Shown: in pieces, positions 35,111-43,314 of the stretch | How the letters are laid out: each line of letters begins with the position of its first letter | How positions within the stretch are numbered: position 1 is the stretch's first letter | From: CAYONZ01 sp964405465 | GTDB taxonomy: Bacteria; Bdellovibrionota; Bdellovibrionia; Bdellovibrionales; JAMPXM01 | DNA: 43,704 nucleotides | Assembly: GCA_964405465.1 (NCBI GenBank) | Contig: CAYONZ010000029.1 | Coordinates: forward strand, 1 to 43,704 | Direction of reading: 5' to 3' | Notes under the pieces: generated by a model | What the model saw: only the letters and a program-made list of their open reading frames with translations | Databases searched by the model: none | Told to the model about the DNA's origin: nothing | Translations under genes and position numbers: made by a program

Positions 35111-36331
35111 ATGACATCTATGTCAGAGCAAAAATCAAACTTGAAAATTCTCACGCAGGTGTTCATTGTATTTCTTCGCTTGGGTTTCACCTCATTCGGT
35201 GGACCAATTGCTCATCTTGGATATTTTCACAACGAGTTTGTAAGGAAACGAAAATGGATCTCTGAATCTGCCTACGCTGACCTCATCAGCCTCTGTCAAT
35301 TTTTACCGGGACCAGCAAGCAGCCAAGTGGGCATGGCCCTCGGCTACTCACAGGGCCAATCGATGGGCGCCTTTGCCGCATGGTTGGGTTTTACCATTCC
35401 ATCGGCACTAGCAATGATTGCAGTGGCCGGCGGCCTTCAGCATTTCGCTCCTTCAACAAACAATATTTATTTTCACGGATTGAAGATCGCAACCGTCGCA
35501 ATTGTTGCTCAAGCCGTTTGGGCTATGGGAAGTAAACTTTGTACCGAAAAAAAATCCTGGAGCCTAATGATCTTATCGACAGCACTAACGCTGATATATA
35601 CAGCACCCTGGATGCAGTTTTTGGTTATTGGTCTTGCTGCTTTGGCTGGATATCTGGTCTTTGATGAAGCAGACGATTTAGCCCACTCTCCTTTTTCTCG
35701 AGTCCTAAACAAATCTTATGGAGCAATTTGTTTATTTACGTTGTTGACGCTTCTTTTGCTTCTGCCTTTCCTCAGCAAAGCACTCAACAACCACACGCTG
35801 ACTCAGTTTGATCATTTCTTCCGCACCGGCGCGATGGTATTTGGAGGTGGGCACGTAGTTTTGCCACTTTTGCAGTCTGAAGTGGTAAACCCCGGATGGG
35901 TCACTCAAGATCAGTTTTTGGCCGGCTATGGAATAGCCCAGGCTGTGCCTGGACCACTGTTTTCTTTTGCCGCCTATTTAGGCGCGATCTCCCCACTCAA
36001 CGAAAATCCACTTTTCTCTGGCTTGATCTGTCTTGTCGCCATCTTTCTACCTTCATATTTGCTGATTATCGGTGTCCTGCCTTTTTGGGAGAGTCTTCGA
36101 AAAAAATCAGCTGTGAAGAAATCAATGCGCGCTGTGAATTCAGCAGTGGTTGGACTTCTTTTGGCTGCACTTTACCGCCCCGTTTGGACCAGCGCGGTCT
36201 TTTCTGCCCGCGACTTCACAGTTGTTCTCATTGCTTTTTTGCTCTTAAACACCTGGAAAGTCCCCGCATGGGTCGTGGTGGCACTTTGTGTCTTTGTCAC
36301 TTCTCTGACCATCGGGCTTTCCATCGGGTAG
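35111..36331 (+). CDS. chrA: Chromate transporter ChrA
   Basis: 406 residues, long-chain ChrA with two homologous halves. The first half begins FLRLGFTSFGGPIAHLGYF (about 20-38) and contains QFLPGPASSQVGMALG. The second half has FFRTGAMVFGGGHVVLPLL and GYGIAQAVPGPLFSFAAYLG. The paired FGG and PGP motifs are diagnostic. About ten hydrophobic helices. The family exports chromate; some members have other anionic substrates. There is no ribosome site before either of the two candidate ATGs (35111, 35120), and an AT-rich block sits right upstream, suggesting a leaderless message. Divergent from a ChrR-like reductase. Confidence 0.92.
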   Translation: MTSMSEQKSNLKILTQVFIVFLRLGFTSFGGPIAHLGYFHNEFVRKRKWISESAYADLISLCQFLPGPASSQVGMALGYSQGQSMGAFAAWLGFTIPSALAMIAVAGGLQHFAPSTNNIYFHGLKIATVAIVAQAVWAMGSKLCTEKKSWSLMILSTALTLIYTAPWMQFLVIGLAALAGYLVFDEADDLAHSPFSRVLNKSYGAICLFTLLTLLLLLPFLSKALNNHTLTQFDHFFRTGAMVFGGGHVVLPLLQSEVVNPGWVTQDQFLAGYGIAQAVPGPLFSFAAYLGAISPLNENPLFSGLICLVAIFLPSYLLIIGVLPFWESLRKKSAVKKSMRAVNSAVVGLLLAALYRPVWTSAVFSARDFTVVLIAFLLLNTWKVPAWVVVALCVFVTSLTIGLSIG

Positions 36332-36402
36332 TTCATATCAGGCAGTTCATTTCAGCCAGCTCAACTCGGAAAGGCGAATTCAGCAGACCTCATCCGTCCA
36401 AC

Positions 36403-37710
36403 TTATTTTTTCAGATTTTGCTTTGAAAGAGTTAGCTTAGCACTATCAAGTCTATGCTTAGAATCGGATTGGAGAGTGCCAAGTTGATAGAGCCCTGAAA
36501 CCCCTTGAATATCTGCCACACCATTTATTTCAGCATCGTTTAGACTTAAAATAATCTGAATCATTCGATTTACCCCAGATTTCAACATGAGGTCTCCCAT
36601 AACCATCATTGTTCCAGTAAAAAACAAGGAGGTAAAAGGGAGCTCGTTCCCAGGAGGGAGAACCACCTGACCTGGTGGCAAATAAAGAAACTGGAACGAA
36701 TCAAGATGATAACGAAACTCCGCACGATAGAAAAAGCCAACGGATCTACTCGTATGCGCTGATCTTGATTTTGCATTAAGTGACATTCGCGTTCCATTTG
36801 CCAAAGTGAACTCAACACAATCCTCACTAAGCTCAAGCTCGAGCCAACGACGCAGATCCTGATTTAATTGGGATCCACAAACCGAATAACTCGTATCAAA
36901 GCTAACCACTCCGCTCAACGCAGGCACTTGTGACATATCCCAGGTGGATTTCTTAAAGAGCTCTTTGTTTAAGATCCAATCCACAATCCACTCAGCCATA
37001 ATTCCACCAAAGGAGTGAGTTAAACCAAAAACATGTCCCAACTCATGCTGAACAACCGCGCTCAATAAACCCGTGTAACTCCAGGCTTCATCAACAGTGT
37101 CGCCAAATCCTCCAGTCGCACCATCATACCGGAAGGGCCCTTTGTCAGAGGAAAAATAAATAAACCCCCGACCACGCATTTGAATCGGATCATAATCTGT
37201 ACGAACTGTGAACGCCGCAAAATTTCGAAAATTGAAATTAGAAAAATATGTTTTTTGCTCGGGGGACACCGTGCCCCAACCAAATTGAAAACGAAGATCC
37301 TCTTGCCCGGTGCAGGCGACCTCCACAAATTTTTGCGCTCCCACTTGCAAAGTATTCATTGAAACCAAAGTGGCACGAGCAAATTCTTCTTGCCACTGTT
37401 TGATCGAATCATTCACAACGTAACGAATTTGCGACTCGCTGGCGGAGATCGAGGCCGAATCGATCGCAATACAATAATTTACAGTTTTGGTGTTATTCAA
37501 AAACCAAGGGTTGTGGGCATCGCGAAGAATTTCTCCACCAGAAGAAACCCAACCGGAACCGGCAAATGTCACATCGGAAAAAGAAAGAACTCCAGCACAA
37601 AAAGCACTCGCAAAGAAATAGAAAAATCGCATCGGCGTTCGCTTGTCCTCAACAAACAACGAAGGTTTTAAATTTCGATTCATCAAAAGACTCTGAAAAA
37701 ATCTTTTCAT
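36403..37710 (-). CDS. Secreted metzincin-like zinc metalloprotease
   Basis: 435 residues from the ATG at 37710, which has AGGGG 5 bases upstream. A typical signal peptide begins only at Met27 (MRFFYFFASAFCAG, cut near FAGSG), so either there is a long n-region or translation starts at 37632. The zinc site QHELGHVFGLTH (His222, Glu223, His226, His232) with GIM at 236-238 fits the HExxHxxGxxH plus Met-turn of metzincins. The upstream part (INDSIKQW-like VNDSIKQWQEEF) matches the usual pre-catalytic helix. The C-terminal 190 residues are unrecognised. It could digest host or prey proteins; this is inference. Convergent with chrA. Confidence 0.8.
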   Translation of the reverse strand: MKRFFQSLLMNRNLKPSLFVEDKRTPMRFFYFFASAFCAGVLSFSDVTFAGSGWVSSGGEILRDAHNPWFLNNTKTVNYCIAIDSASISASESQIRYVVNDSIKQWQEEFARATLVSMNTLQVGAQKFVEVACTGQEDLRFQFGWGTVSPEQKTYFSNFNFRNFAAFTVRTDYDPIQMRGRGFIYFSSDKGPFRYDGATGGFGDTVDEAWSYTGLLSAVVQHELGHVFGLTHSFGGIMAEWIVDWILNKELFKKSTWDMSQVPALSGVVSFDTSYSVCGSQLNQDLRRWLELELSEDCVEFTLANGTRMSLNAKSRSAHTSRSVGFFYRAEFRYHLDSFQFLYLPPGQVVLPPGNELPFTSLFFTGTMMVMGDLMLKSGVNRMIQIILSLNDAEINGVADIQGVSGLYQLGTLQSDSKHRLDSAKLTLSKQNLKK

Positions 37711-37857
37711 AAGTGCCCCTCATCCTAAGAACTAATACTAAAAACTAATACAAAAAACCAAGCCAGCGAACACTCGTGCTCAGTCCGCTCGGTCGACATT
37801 GTCCGAGCTCCCACTCTCTGCAGGAGCCCTGACTATACCAAAATATAAGACCTGTAC

Positions 37858-38394
37858 CTACTGCTTTTGATAAATACAATTTGTTTTCTGCCCAGCAGCT
37901 TCAGCGGACACGGTCAGCTGGTTACCTGCTCGAACAATCTCACCTTGTCCTGATACCAACAGGGACGCATGGTGAAGCTCAGCAAGCATATAGACCATCT
38001 TAAAGTTCAGACTTTTTTGATCAGGCGACCAAGAGAGTGAAAAAATATCGGCTGACGACATCGTGCCACTCACGACTTTCGATTTGAGCGCGCCAACTTC
38101 ATATTCATCCTTGTCGAAACTCAAGTACTGACTTCCCACTTGCTTGATCTCGACCGAACTATCATGAGTGCCTTTAGTGTCGGTACAAGTACCCCTCCAA
38201 GAACCAGAAAAATCCGTATAGGCGAGAGCCTCAGATTTCGTAATATCCAACTTTGCCAAAGTCTTTTTTTCTGCTAAGGCTGTGACTTCGCTCCTGTTCG
38301 CAGCACCAAACACAGACCGAGAAAAAAATGAGGCATGCGCACCAGATGAGATCGCCATTGCCAGCATTACGATTGTTTTAAATCTTGTTTTCAT
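37858..38394 (-). CDS. Small exported protein of unknown function
   Basis: 178 residues. A clear signal peptide (MKTRFKTIVMLAMAISSGAHA, cleavage after AHA) precedes a mature part of about 157 residues. The mature part has a FSGSWRGTC motif, alternating beta-type strands and two Cys (in RGTCTD and TNCIYQ) that could form a disulfide. This looks like a lipocalin- or beta-sandwich-like secreted domain, but I do not recognise a family. AGGG lies 7 bases before the ATG. It follows nothing in an operon; the metalloprotease gene is 147 bp downstream on the same strand. Confidence 0.75.
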   Translation of the reverse strand: MKTRFKTIVMLAMAISSGAHASFFSRSVFGAANRSEVTALAEKKTLAKLDITKSEALAYTDFSGSWRGTCTDTKGTHDSSVEIKQVGSQYLSFDKDEYEVGALKSKVVSGTMSSADIFSLSWSPDQKSLNFKMVYMLAELHHASLLVSGQGEIVRAGNQLTVSAEAAGQKTNCIYQKQ

Positions 38395-38543
38395 GGGATG
38401 ACCCTTTCACGCTTTATCGATCGCAAGCTGCACATCAGTGTAGGCAGACACGAACGATGTTTTGTTGGGCCCTTAGCAGCTCTAGCAGAATTGCCACAAC
38501 CACACCGGGCTCTGAAGCCAGAATCGCACCAAAATTAGCCTAT

Positions 38544-38597
38544 AAATATAATTGTTTTGTAGAATATTTTGGTTTTAGTTATACTTTAAATATAATT
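38544..38597 (+). promoter_or_regulatory. Two TAAATATAATT repeats with perfect TATAAT -10 elements
   Basis: The 11-bp sequence TAAATATAATT occurs at 38544-38554 and 38587-38597, 43 bp apart. Each contains TATAAT. No good -35 is found for either (TTTTGG at 38568-38573 for the second). They may be tandem promoters for the TIGR02147 gene about 180 bp downstream. Confidence 0.4.
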
Positions 38598-38654
38598 TAT
38601 TCTCACCACCAGGACTTCTAGCGAGTCCACCTGGAGTAAGAGTCACAGAGGCAA

Positions 38655-38708
38655 CAGAGTTATTGGAGACTTTGGAGGTAGAGATATCGAGGGCCAGAGT
38701 TATTGAAG
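38655..38708. repeat. 14-bp direct repeat with 40-bp period in the TIGR02147 leader
   Basis: CAGAGTTATTGGAG (38655-38668) and CAGAGTTATTGAAG (38695-38708) differ by one base and are exactly 40 bp apart. They lie in the putative leader of the TIGR02147 gene and could be regulator sites. Confidence 0.4.
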
Positions 38709-38772
38709 GTTTTACGGATTTCGCTGAGGGGCAAAACACACACCTTCTTTTGAAAATTGCCAAAGGAGACGC

Positions 38773-39597
38773 ATGAACGTTTACGATTCAACAGACTACA
38801 AAGAGTTTATCAAAGAAAAAGTACGTCTGTTGGGTACGAGCAAGAAGAAATTCAGTTTACGCAAACTCGCAGAAAAAATAGAGATCCAATACACCTACCT
38901 ATCAAAGTGTCTGAATGACGAAAGTTCTCACCTAAATGAGGATCATCTCTTTCGCACCTGCCGTTGGCTTGAGCTTCTACCAAACGAAATTGATTATCTG
39001 TTTTTGTTACGCTCATGGAGCGCCAGTCACGACAGTCAGCGCAAACAGTTTTTGTTTAATAAAATAGAAAGGCTGCAAAAAGAAAATCGAATTTCAGCTG
39101 ACGTTCAGGACTTTCGCTCAAATCAACTTCAGAGCGACATCAATTATCTCTTCAATCCATACACAGTGATCGTACATGTGGCACTACACATTTCGCCTTT
39201 TCAAAAAAATCCAAGATCCCTGGGCGCTGCACTCAATCTACCCTGGGAAAAAGTCAAAGAAACTCTGATCCATCTCGAACAAATCGGTTTCATTGAGCTC
39301 GAAGAAAATCGGGAACGAGTGAAACGAGTCAAGCAAAGTCAGCTTCACTACAGCACAGACCATCCTCTCATGCGGGCGCATCAAACTCTTTTGAAGCAGC
39401 TCATACAAGCACAACTCTTGAAAACTTCAGAGGAGCAAAAGACTTCGTTTTTGGCCACATTCTCTGCCGATGAAAAGTCATTTCGAAAAATTCAAACATG
39501 CTTTCGAGCGTTTTTGAAAGAAGTTGAACAAATCGCACGAAACGCTGACGACGAAAAGGTCTACCAGATCTGCTTCGATCTCTTTTCTTGGATGTAA
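38773..39597 (+). CDS. TIGR02147-family putative transcriptional regulator
   Basis: 274 residues. The N-terminal helix-turn-helix-like domain (about 1-75) has YKEFIKEKVR, SLRKLAEKIEIQYTYLSKCLN and LNEDHLFRTCRWLEL; the C-terminal DUF4423-like domain starts near 110 and includes SLGAALNLPWEKVKETLIHLEQIGFIE, a winged-helix pattern, then a long helical end closing with YQICFDLFSW. This is the TIGR02147 layout, abundant in Bdellovibrio and Fibrobacter. Targets are generally unknown. AAAGGAG precedes the ATG, and the 375-bp upstream region carries twin -10 boxes and a 40-bp-spaced repeat. Confidence 0.88.
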   Translation: MNVYDSTDYKEFIKEKVRLLGTSKKKFSLRKLAEKIEIQYTYLSKCLNDESSHLNEDHLFRTCRWLELLPNEIDYLFLLRSWSASHDSQRKQFLFNKIERLQKENRISADVQDFRSNQLQSDINYLFNPYTVIVHVALHISPFQKNPRSLGAALNLPWEKVKETLIHLEQIGFIELEENRERVKRVKQSQLHYSTDHPLMRAHQTLLKQLIQAQLLKTSEEQKTSFLATFSADEKSFRKIQTCFRAFLKEVEQIARNADDEKVYQICFDLFSWM

Positions 39598-39611
39598 GAG
39601 ATGCCTTCTTT

Positions 39612-40304
39612 TTACAACAACCCTGAGGCCATATTGATAGCTAAGGCCAAGAGAGTGGTATTAAAGAAAAATGCAAATACGCAATGCACGAGCCCAAGAC
39701 GGCGCATTCTCTTTGACAGAAAACTCACATCGGCAGTTTGCGCCGAAGTCCCCAGAATAAACGAGAAATATAAAAAATCAAAATAGTCTGGTTCTTCATT
39801 TCCTGGAAACATCAACCCACCATTGCCACCGCGAAGTTGATCTCGATAGAAGTCATGAGCATAGTGCAATGCAAACATCACGTGGGTAAACAACCAAGAG
39901 GTGCCGATCGACAAGGCGGCGAGCACAAGGTGCAAATAACGGTTTCCGCCCTGCAGCTCTCGAACAACCCCTAACTCACCGACGATCGAAAAAATCGAAA
40001 ACAAAACCGATAGAATCATCAAGACGAGAATCAAGATCTGCCCTTCATCTTCCAGACGTGCACGCACACGAATTTTCTTGTGTGCCGAGCCAAAAATCAT
40101 GATTGCCACCATCACAAGATAGCATCCAACTCCAGCGTTCCACCCGATCACGACTCTTGTCACTGATCTCGAGACCAATGTTGCCGGAACAAAAATACCA
40201 ATCAATACTCCCAACAAAACCGCAGCAACAAGTCTTGGCCGCGCGGTGATCACACGCAAGAGGTAGGGTAACGAGAATGTTCTAGACGAACTGTCTTCTG
40301 ACAT
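39612..40304 (-). CDS. DUF1345 membrane protein
   Basis: 230 residues, about six hydrophobic helices with inside-positive loops. Family features visible: RARLEDEG after the second helix, FALHYAHDFY near 145, and PDYFDFLYFSFILGTSAQTADV (about 172-193), the signature of DUF1345. Function is unknown. It is the second gene, after the PilZ gene, in a possible minus-strand pair (87 bp apart), and is convergent with the TIGR02147 gene with only 14 bp between stops. Confidence 0.88.
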   Translation of the reverse strand: MSEDSSSRTFSLPYLLRVITARPRLVAAVLLGVLIGIFVPATLVSRSVTRVVIGWNAGVGCYLVMVAIMIFGSAHKKIRVRARLEDEGQILILVLMILSVLFSIFSIVGELGVVRELQGGNRYLHLVLAALSIGTSWLFTHVMFALHYAHDFYRDQLRGGNGGLMFPGNEEPDYFDFLYFSFILGTSAQTADVSFLSKRMRRLGLVHCVFAFFFNTTLLALAINMASGLL

Positions 40305-40391
40305 TGTCTCTCCTAAAAACAGGACAAAATTTTACTCAAAAACAATTGCAGTAGCCCACAACAAGACCAAACTAAATCCGATATAGCTATT

Positions 40392-41111
40392 TCACCAACA
40401 AAGCTGCAGCAATTGTTTTTTCTTCTCTGCATCTAGATCTGTAGCATTGTTAACTAGCAATCGCCCGAGCTGCTTGATCTCTACACTCGAAGCCGCATCA
40501 TATCGAATCAGTGCTGATGCCTTTGCTTTTGCAGCACCAAGATTTTCATCATCCACAATCCAACCCGCTTTTGTTGCCATTCCTCTTTGCCCCTCAAGAT
40601 ACATTCCTAGAAATGAAATGTGAAAGTCGACAATTCCATTTTGATCTTCGACTAAATAAATTTCATTTTGGCGACTGTCGGTCAACCAAACCACCCGACC
40701 TCTTGGGTCAGGTTGCAAAAACTTTTCTTGAACCAACACCAAAGACATCGCCAAAATTTCGACACGAAAGTAGTTATCAATCGCCCGAATTAGATCTTGC
40801 GAAGAATTTTGAAATTCACATCCAATCACCTTCGCCGAAAGATGGCGTATGATCGCCTGGGAATCAAACTCCGAACCCTCAACATAGAATCGTCCATGTA
40901 GGTTTTGCCCAACTTGCAATACAAGACTTTCAGGCCTAATAAAGCCCACTCCACGCGAGTTCACATTAGCAATTGCCAATTCTCCCGAATCTTTTGAAAC
41001 GAATCGAACATTATGAAGATCTCTCACTTGAACCCGATTGGGTCTCCATGTGTGTTCTCTTTTATTGTTCTTCACTAACCCAGACGAAAAAAGTTTTTTA
41101 AACAAGGACAT
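40392..41111 (-). CDS. PilZ-like domain protein
   Basis: 239 residues from the ATG at 41111, preferred over the adjacent ATG at 41114 because GGAGG then sits 4-5 bases away. After a basic N terminus, RPNRVQVR (about 23-30) and ANVNSRGVGF (about 47-56) resemble the RxxxR and (D/N)xSxxG motifs of PilZ cyclic-di-GMP-binding domains. The remainder (about 110-239) is soluble, mixed alpha/beta and unrecognised. A palindrome (41123-41134) lies just upstream. The PilZ assignment is moderate. Confidence 0.55.
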   Translation of the reverse strand: MSLFKKLFSSGLVKNNKREHTWRPNRVQVRDLHNVRFVSKDSGELAIANVNSRGVGFIRPESLVLQVGQNLHGRFYVEGSEFDSQAIIRHLSAKVIGCEFQNSSQDLIRAIDNYFRVEILAMSLVLVQEKFLQPDPRGRVVWLTDSRQNEIYLVEDQNGIVDFHISFLGMYLEGQRGMATKAGWIVDDENLGAAKAKASALIRYDAASSVEIKQLGRLLVNNATDLDAEKKKQLLQLCW

Positions 41112-41122
41112 CATTCCTCCAC

Positions 41123-41134
41123 ACCCTCTAGGGT
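41123..41134. repeat. Inverted repeat ACCCT-CT-AGGGT
   Basis: Perfect 5-bp arms, 12 bp ahead of the PilZ-like ATG and just upstream of its ribosome site. Could be an operator or a leader hairpin. A second small hairpin TGTGT-TTTC-ACACA is at 41176-41189. Confidence 0.3.
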
Positions 41135-41213
41135 ATAAGATTCACGAAGGAATGCAAGGATCCTCACCAAGGTTCTGTGTTTTCACACATCGGCATTTGC
41201 TAGATCAGTCGAC

Positions 41214-42083
41214 TTAGAACCACTGGTTTAGCCAGCTGCGATCTTTGGGATTTTTGGCAATTAATCTGACTTTCTGTGAACAAACGTATGGACATCCCGA
41301 CACCTTCAAGACTTTTGCATCCATTTTTTTGACAAAATAATCTGGCAGATAGGCAATGGCACGTCCTTCGACGACAAGGGTTTCTAATAGCTTCAAACTT
41401 GATGTCAAATAATCAACTCGACGAGGAAATTTGTCGTCACGCCAACCATCAAGTGACTGTTTAAGGCCCACTCTTCCCAATAGCGGATGATTGGGGCTGA
41501 CAAATGAAAACTCAAGCACCTGCTCAATCGGCACAACCTTTTTTGCTTGAGCCATCGCATATAGAGCATGGCCTTGACCCACAACCGTTTGAAAGTGAGG
41601 TTCTGCGAGAACCTTGCTGGACAAACCAAGATGCGTCGGCACATCAGAGGTCACCAGGGCGAGGTGGGCCTCGCCGCTGGCAACCTGGCGAAGCGCCTCG
41701 GAATCATCGGCAGCGTGAAACTCAAAGGTGCATTGGGGATATTTTTTTCTCAAGTCATGACTGATTGAAACCCCCATCTCAGAGAGAAGAATCTCCGGTC
41801 CCGCAACCACAACTTGAATTCGCCCTTCATGGCCAGCCAGTTCAAGTCTAGCCGCCTCTTCTAACTGCACAATATCGGCCGCTCGCTTTTGAAAAATCTT
41901 ACCATGATCGGTGAGCTTAATATTCCGACCTTCACGTGAGAAGAGTGAGACTTGAAGCTCATCTTCAAGCCGAGCTACGGCCTTACTTAGAGAACTTGGT
42001 GAGACATGTAATCTCTCGGAGGCCCGGTGAATGTTTTCTTCTCTCGCGACACCCAAAAAATAACGTAATTCAAATATTTCCAT
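41214..42083 (-). CDS. LysR-family transcriptional regulator
   Basis: 289 residues from the ATG at 42083; a GTG three codons upstream (42092) is possible and neither has a good ribosome site. The N-terminal winged helix-turn-helix is standard: FELRYFLGVAREENIHRASERLHVSPSSLSKAVARLEDEL (about 4-43). The effector-binding domain follows from about residue 88. It is divergent from the Old Yellow Enzyme gene with 65 bp between starts, the classical arrangement for a LysR regulator and its target. The inducer is not predictable; electrophilic or enone compounds would fit the target. Confidence 0.93.
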   Translation of the reverse strand: MEIFELRYFLGVAREENIHRASERLHVSPSSLSKAVARLEDELQVSLFSREGRNIKLTDHGKIFQKRAADIVQLEEAARLELAGHEGRIQVVVAGPEILLSEMGVSISHDLRKKYPQCTFEFHAADDSEALRQVASGEAHLALVTSDVPTHLGLSSKVLAEPHFQTVVGQGHALYAMAQAKKVVPIEQVLEFSFVSPNHPLLGRVGLKQSLDGWRDDKFPRRVDYLTSSLKLLETLVVEGRAIAYLPDYFVKKMDAKVLKVSGCPYVCSQKVRLIAKNPKDRSWLNQWF

Positions 42084-42148
42084 ATTCGACACAATAGTTT
42101 CTTTTTTATTTCTTTTTCAAGAACAAAATTAAGTTTAGATTTCGACCC

Positions 42149-43183
42149 ATGAAAGCAAATAGATTTTCCAAATTGATTCTTCCAAACCAAAAGATTCTTC
42201 GAAATCGAATTGTAATTCCACCTATGGCCTCTCAAACGGCAGACCAGAGTGGTCAAGTTACCGAGCAAACGCTCGCTCACTACGAACGATTAGCTGGTGC
42301 CGAGCCCGGCCTGCTCATTGTTGAATATAGCTTTGTTCACCTGAGCGGCAAGAGTGAAGCCCAACAACTCGGAATTCACAGTGATTCGCAAATCGAAGGT
42401 CTCAGTCAGCTTGCCCGTACCATCCAAGAGAGCGGAGCCCTAGCCGGAATTCAGATCACTCACGCCGGAGGAAAAACCGAAAGAAGTTTAACCGATGGAA
42501 GTCTAATGGCCCCGAGCGAAGTCATTGTACCCGTAAAAAACCGCTCTCTTGAGCAACCAAATTCGATGCAAGAAATAGAAATCAATCTTTGGAAACAAGC
42601 CTTCGCGGCTGCTGTCGATCGAGCGGTACTTGCCGGCTTTGACCTTGTCGAGTTTCACGCAGCTCACGGGTATGGTTTGAATCAGTGGCTTTCAGGTATC
42701 ACCAATCAACGCTGTGATCTGTATGGACACGATCAAATTGGACGAACACGACTGCTCGTCGAGATTGTTGAATCTGCTCGAAGACGTCATCCCCAGCTTC
42801 TATTGTCGGTCAGAATTCCAGGGCAAGACTTTATGGACAACGGCCTTAAGCTGAGCGACTCCATTCAAATTGCGCAAACACTAGAAAAGTCTGGCGTCGA
42901 CATCATTCATGTTTCCTCCGGCATTGGCGGCTGGAAGCGTCCCGATTCACGCAGCGGAGAAGGATATCTCGTTGCCGATGCAGAACAGATTCAAGCCCAA
43001 GTCAAACATCCCGTCATTGGTGTCGGCGGCATTGAAACTGGCGTTTTCATAGACGAAAGTCTCCAAACAAATCGTTTAGCATTAGCAGCCGTTGGCCGCG
43101 CAATTCTCAAAGACCCCAGCGGATGGAGAGAAAAGAACATGAATCAAAATGCCCTCTCTCGATCGGAGGGGAAAGAAAGCTAG
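42149..43183 (+). CDS. NADH:flavin oxidoreductase, Old Yellow Enzyme family
   Basis: 344 residues, FMN-dependent TIM barrel that reduces activated C=C bonds. The N terminus has LRNRIVIPPMAS, then GIQITHAGGKT, the catalytic pair region EFHAAHGYGLNQWLS (about 168-182; family HAAHGYLLxQFLSP), NQRCDLYG, and the FMN-phosphate GVGGI. The Pro after LS is replaced by Gly (LSGITNQR). No [4Fe-4S] or C-terminal NAD domain, so it is the short YqjM/NemA-type form and not 2,4-dienoyl-CoA reductase. Likely controlled by the divergent LysR gene. No strong ribosome site. Confidence 0.92.
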   Translation: MKANRFSKLILPNQKILRNRIVIPPMASQTADQSGQVTEQTLAHYERLAGAEPGLLIVEYSFVHLSGKSEAQQLGIHSDSQIEGLSQLARTIQESGALAGIQITHAGGKTERSLTDGSLMAPSEVIVPVKNRSLEQPNSMQEIEINLWKQAFAAAVDRAVLAGFDLVEFHAAHGYGLNQWLSGITNQRCDLYGHDQIGRTRLLVEIVESARRRHPQLLLSVRIPGQDFMDNGLKLSDSIQIAQTLEKSGVDIIHVSSGIGGWKRPDSRSGEGYLVADAEQIQAQVKHPVIGVGGIETGVFIDESLQTNRLALAAVGRAILKDPSGWREKNMNQNALSRSEGKES

Positions 43184-43314
43184 AGCAATGACCATATTGA
43201 AGATCATTGCCTATCTTTTTGACTTTAAGCACTCGCATCCAGCAAAGAACTCAGTCGCTCTTCCCGTGAGAGGGGCCTTGCTATTTGCCACCCTCATCAC
43301 CACAAAAATCCTTA

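Noticed and set aside
38575..38763. 62-codon minus-strand frame in the TIGR02147 leader with a protein-like Ser/Thr-rich translation
   Set aside because: TTG start without a ribosome site, and it covers the likely promoter and leader repeats of the plus-strand gene.
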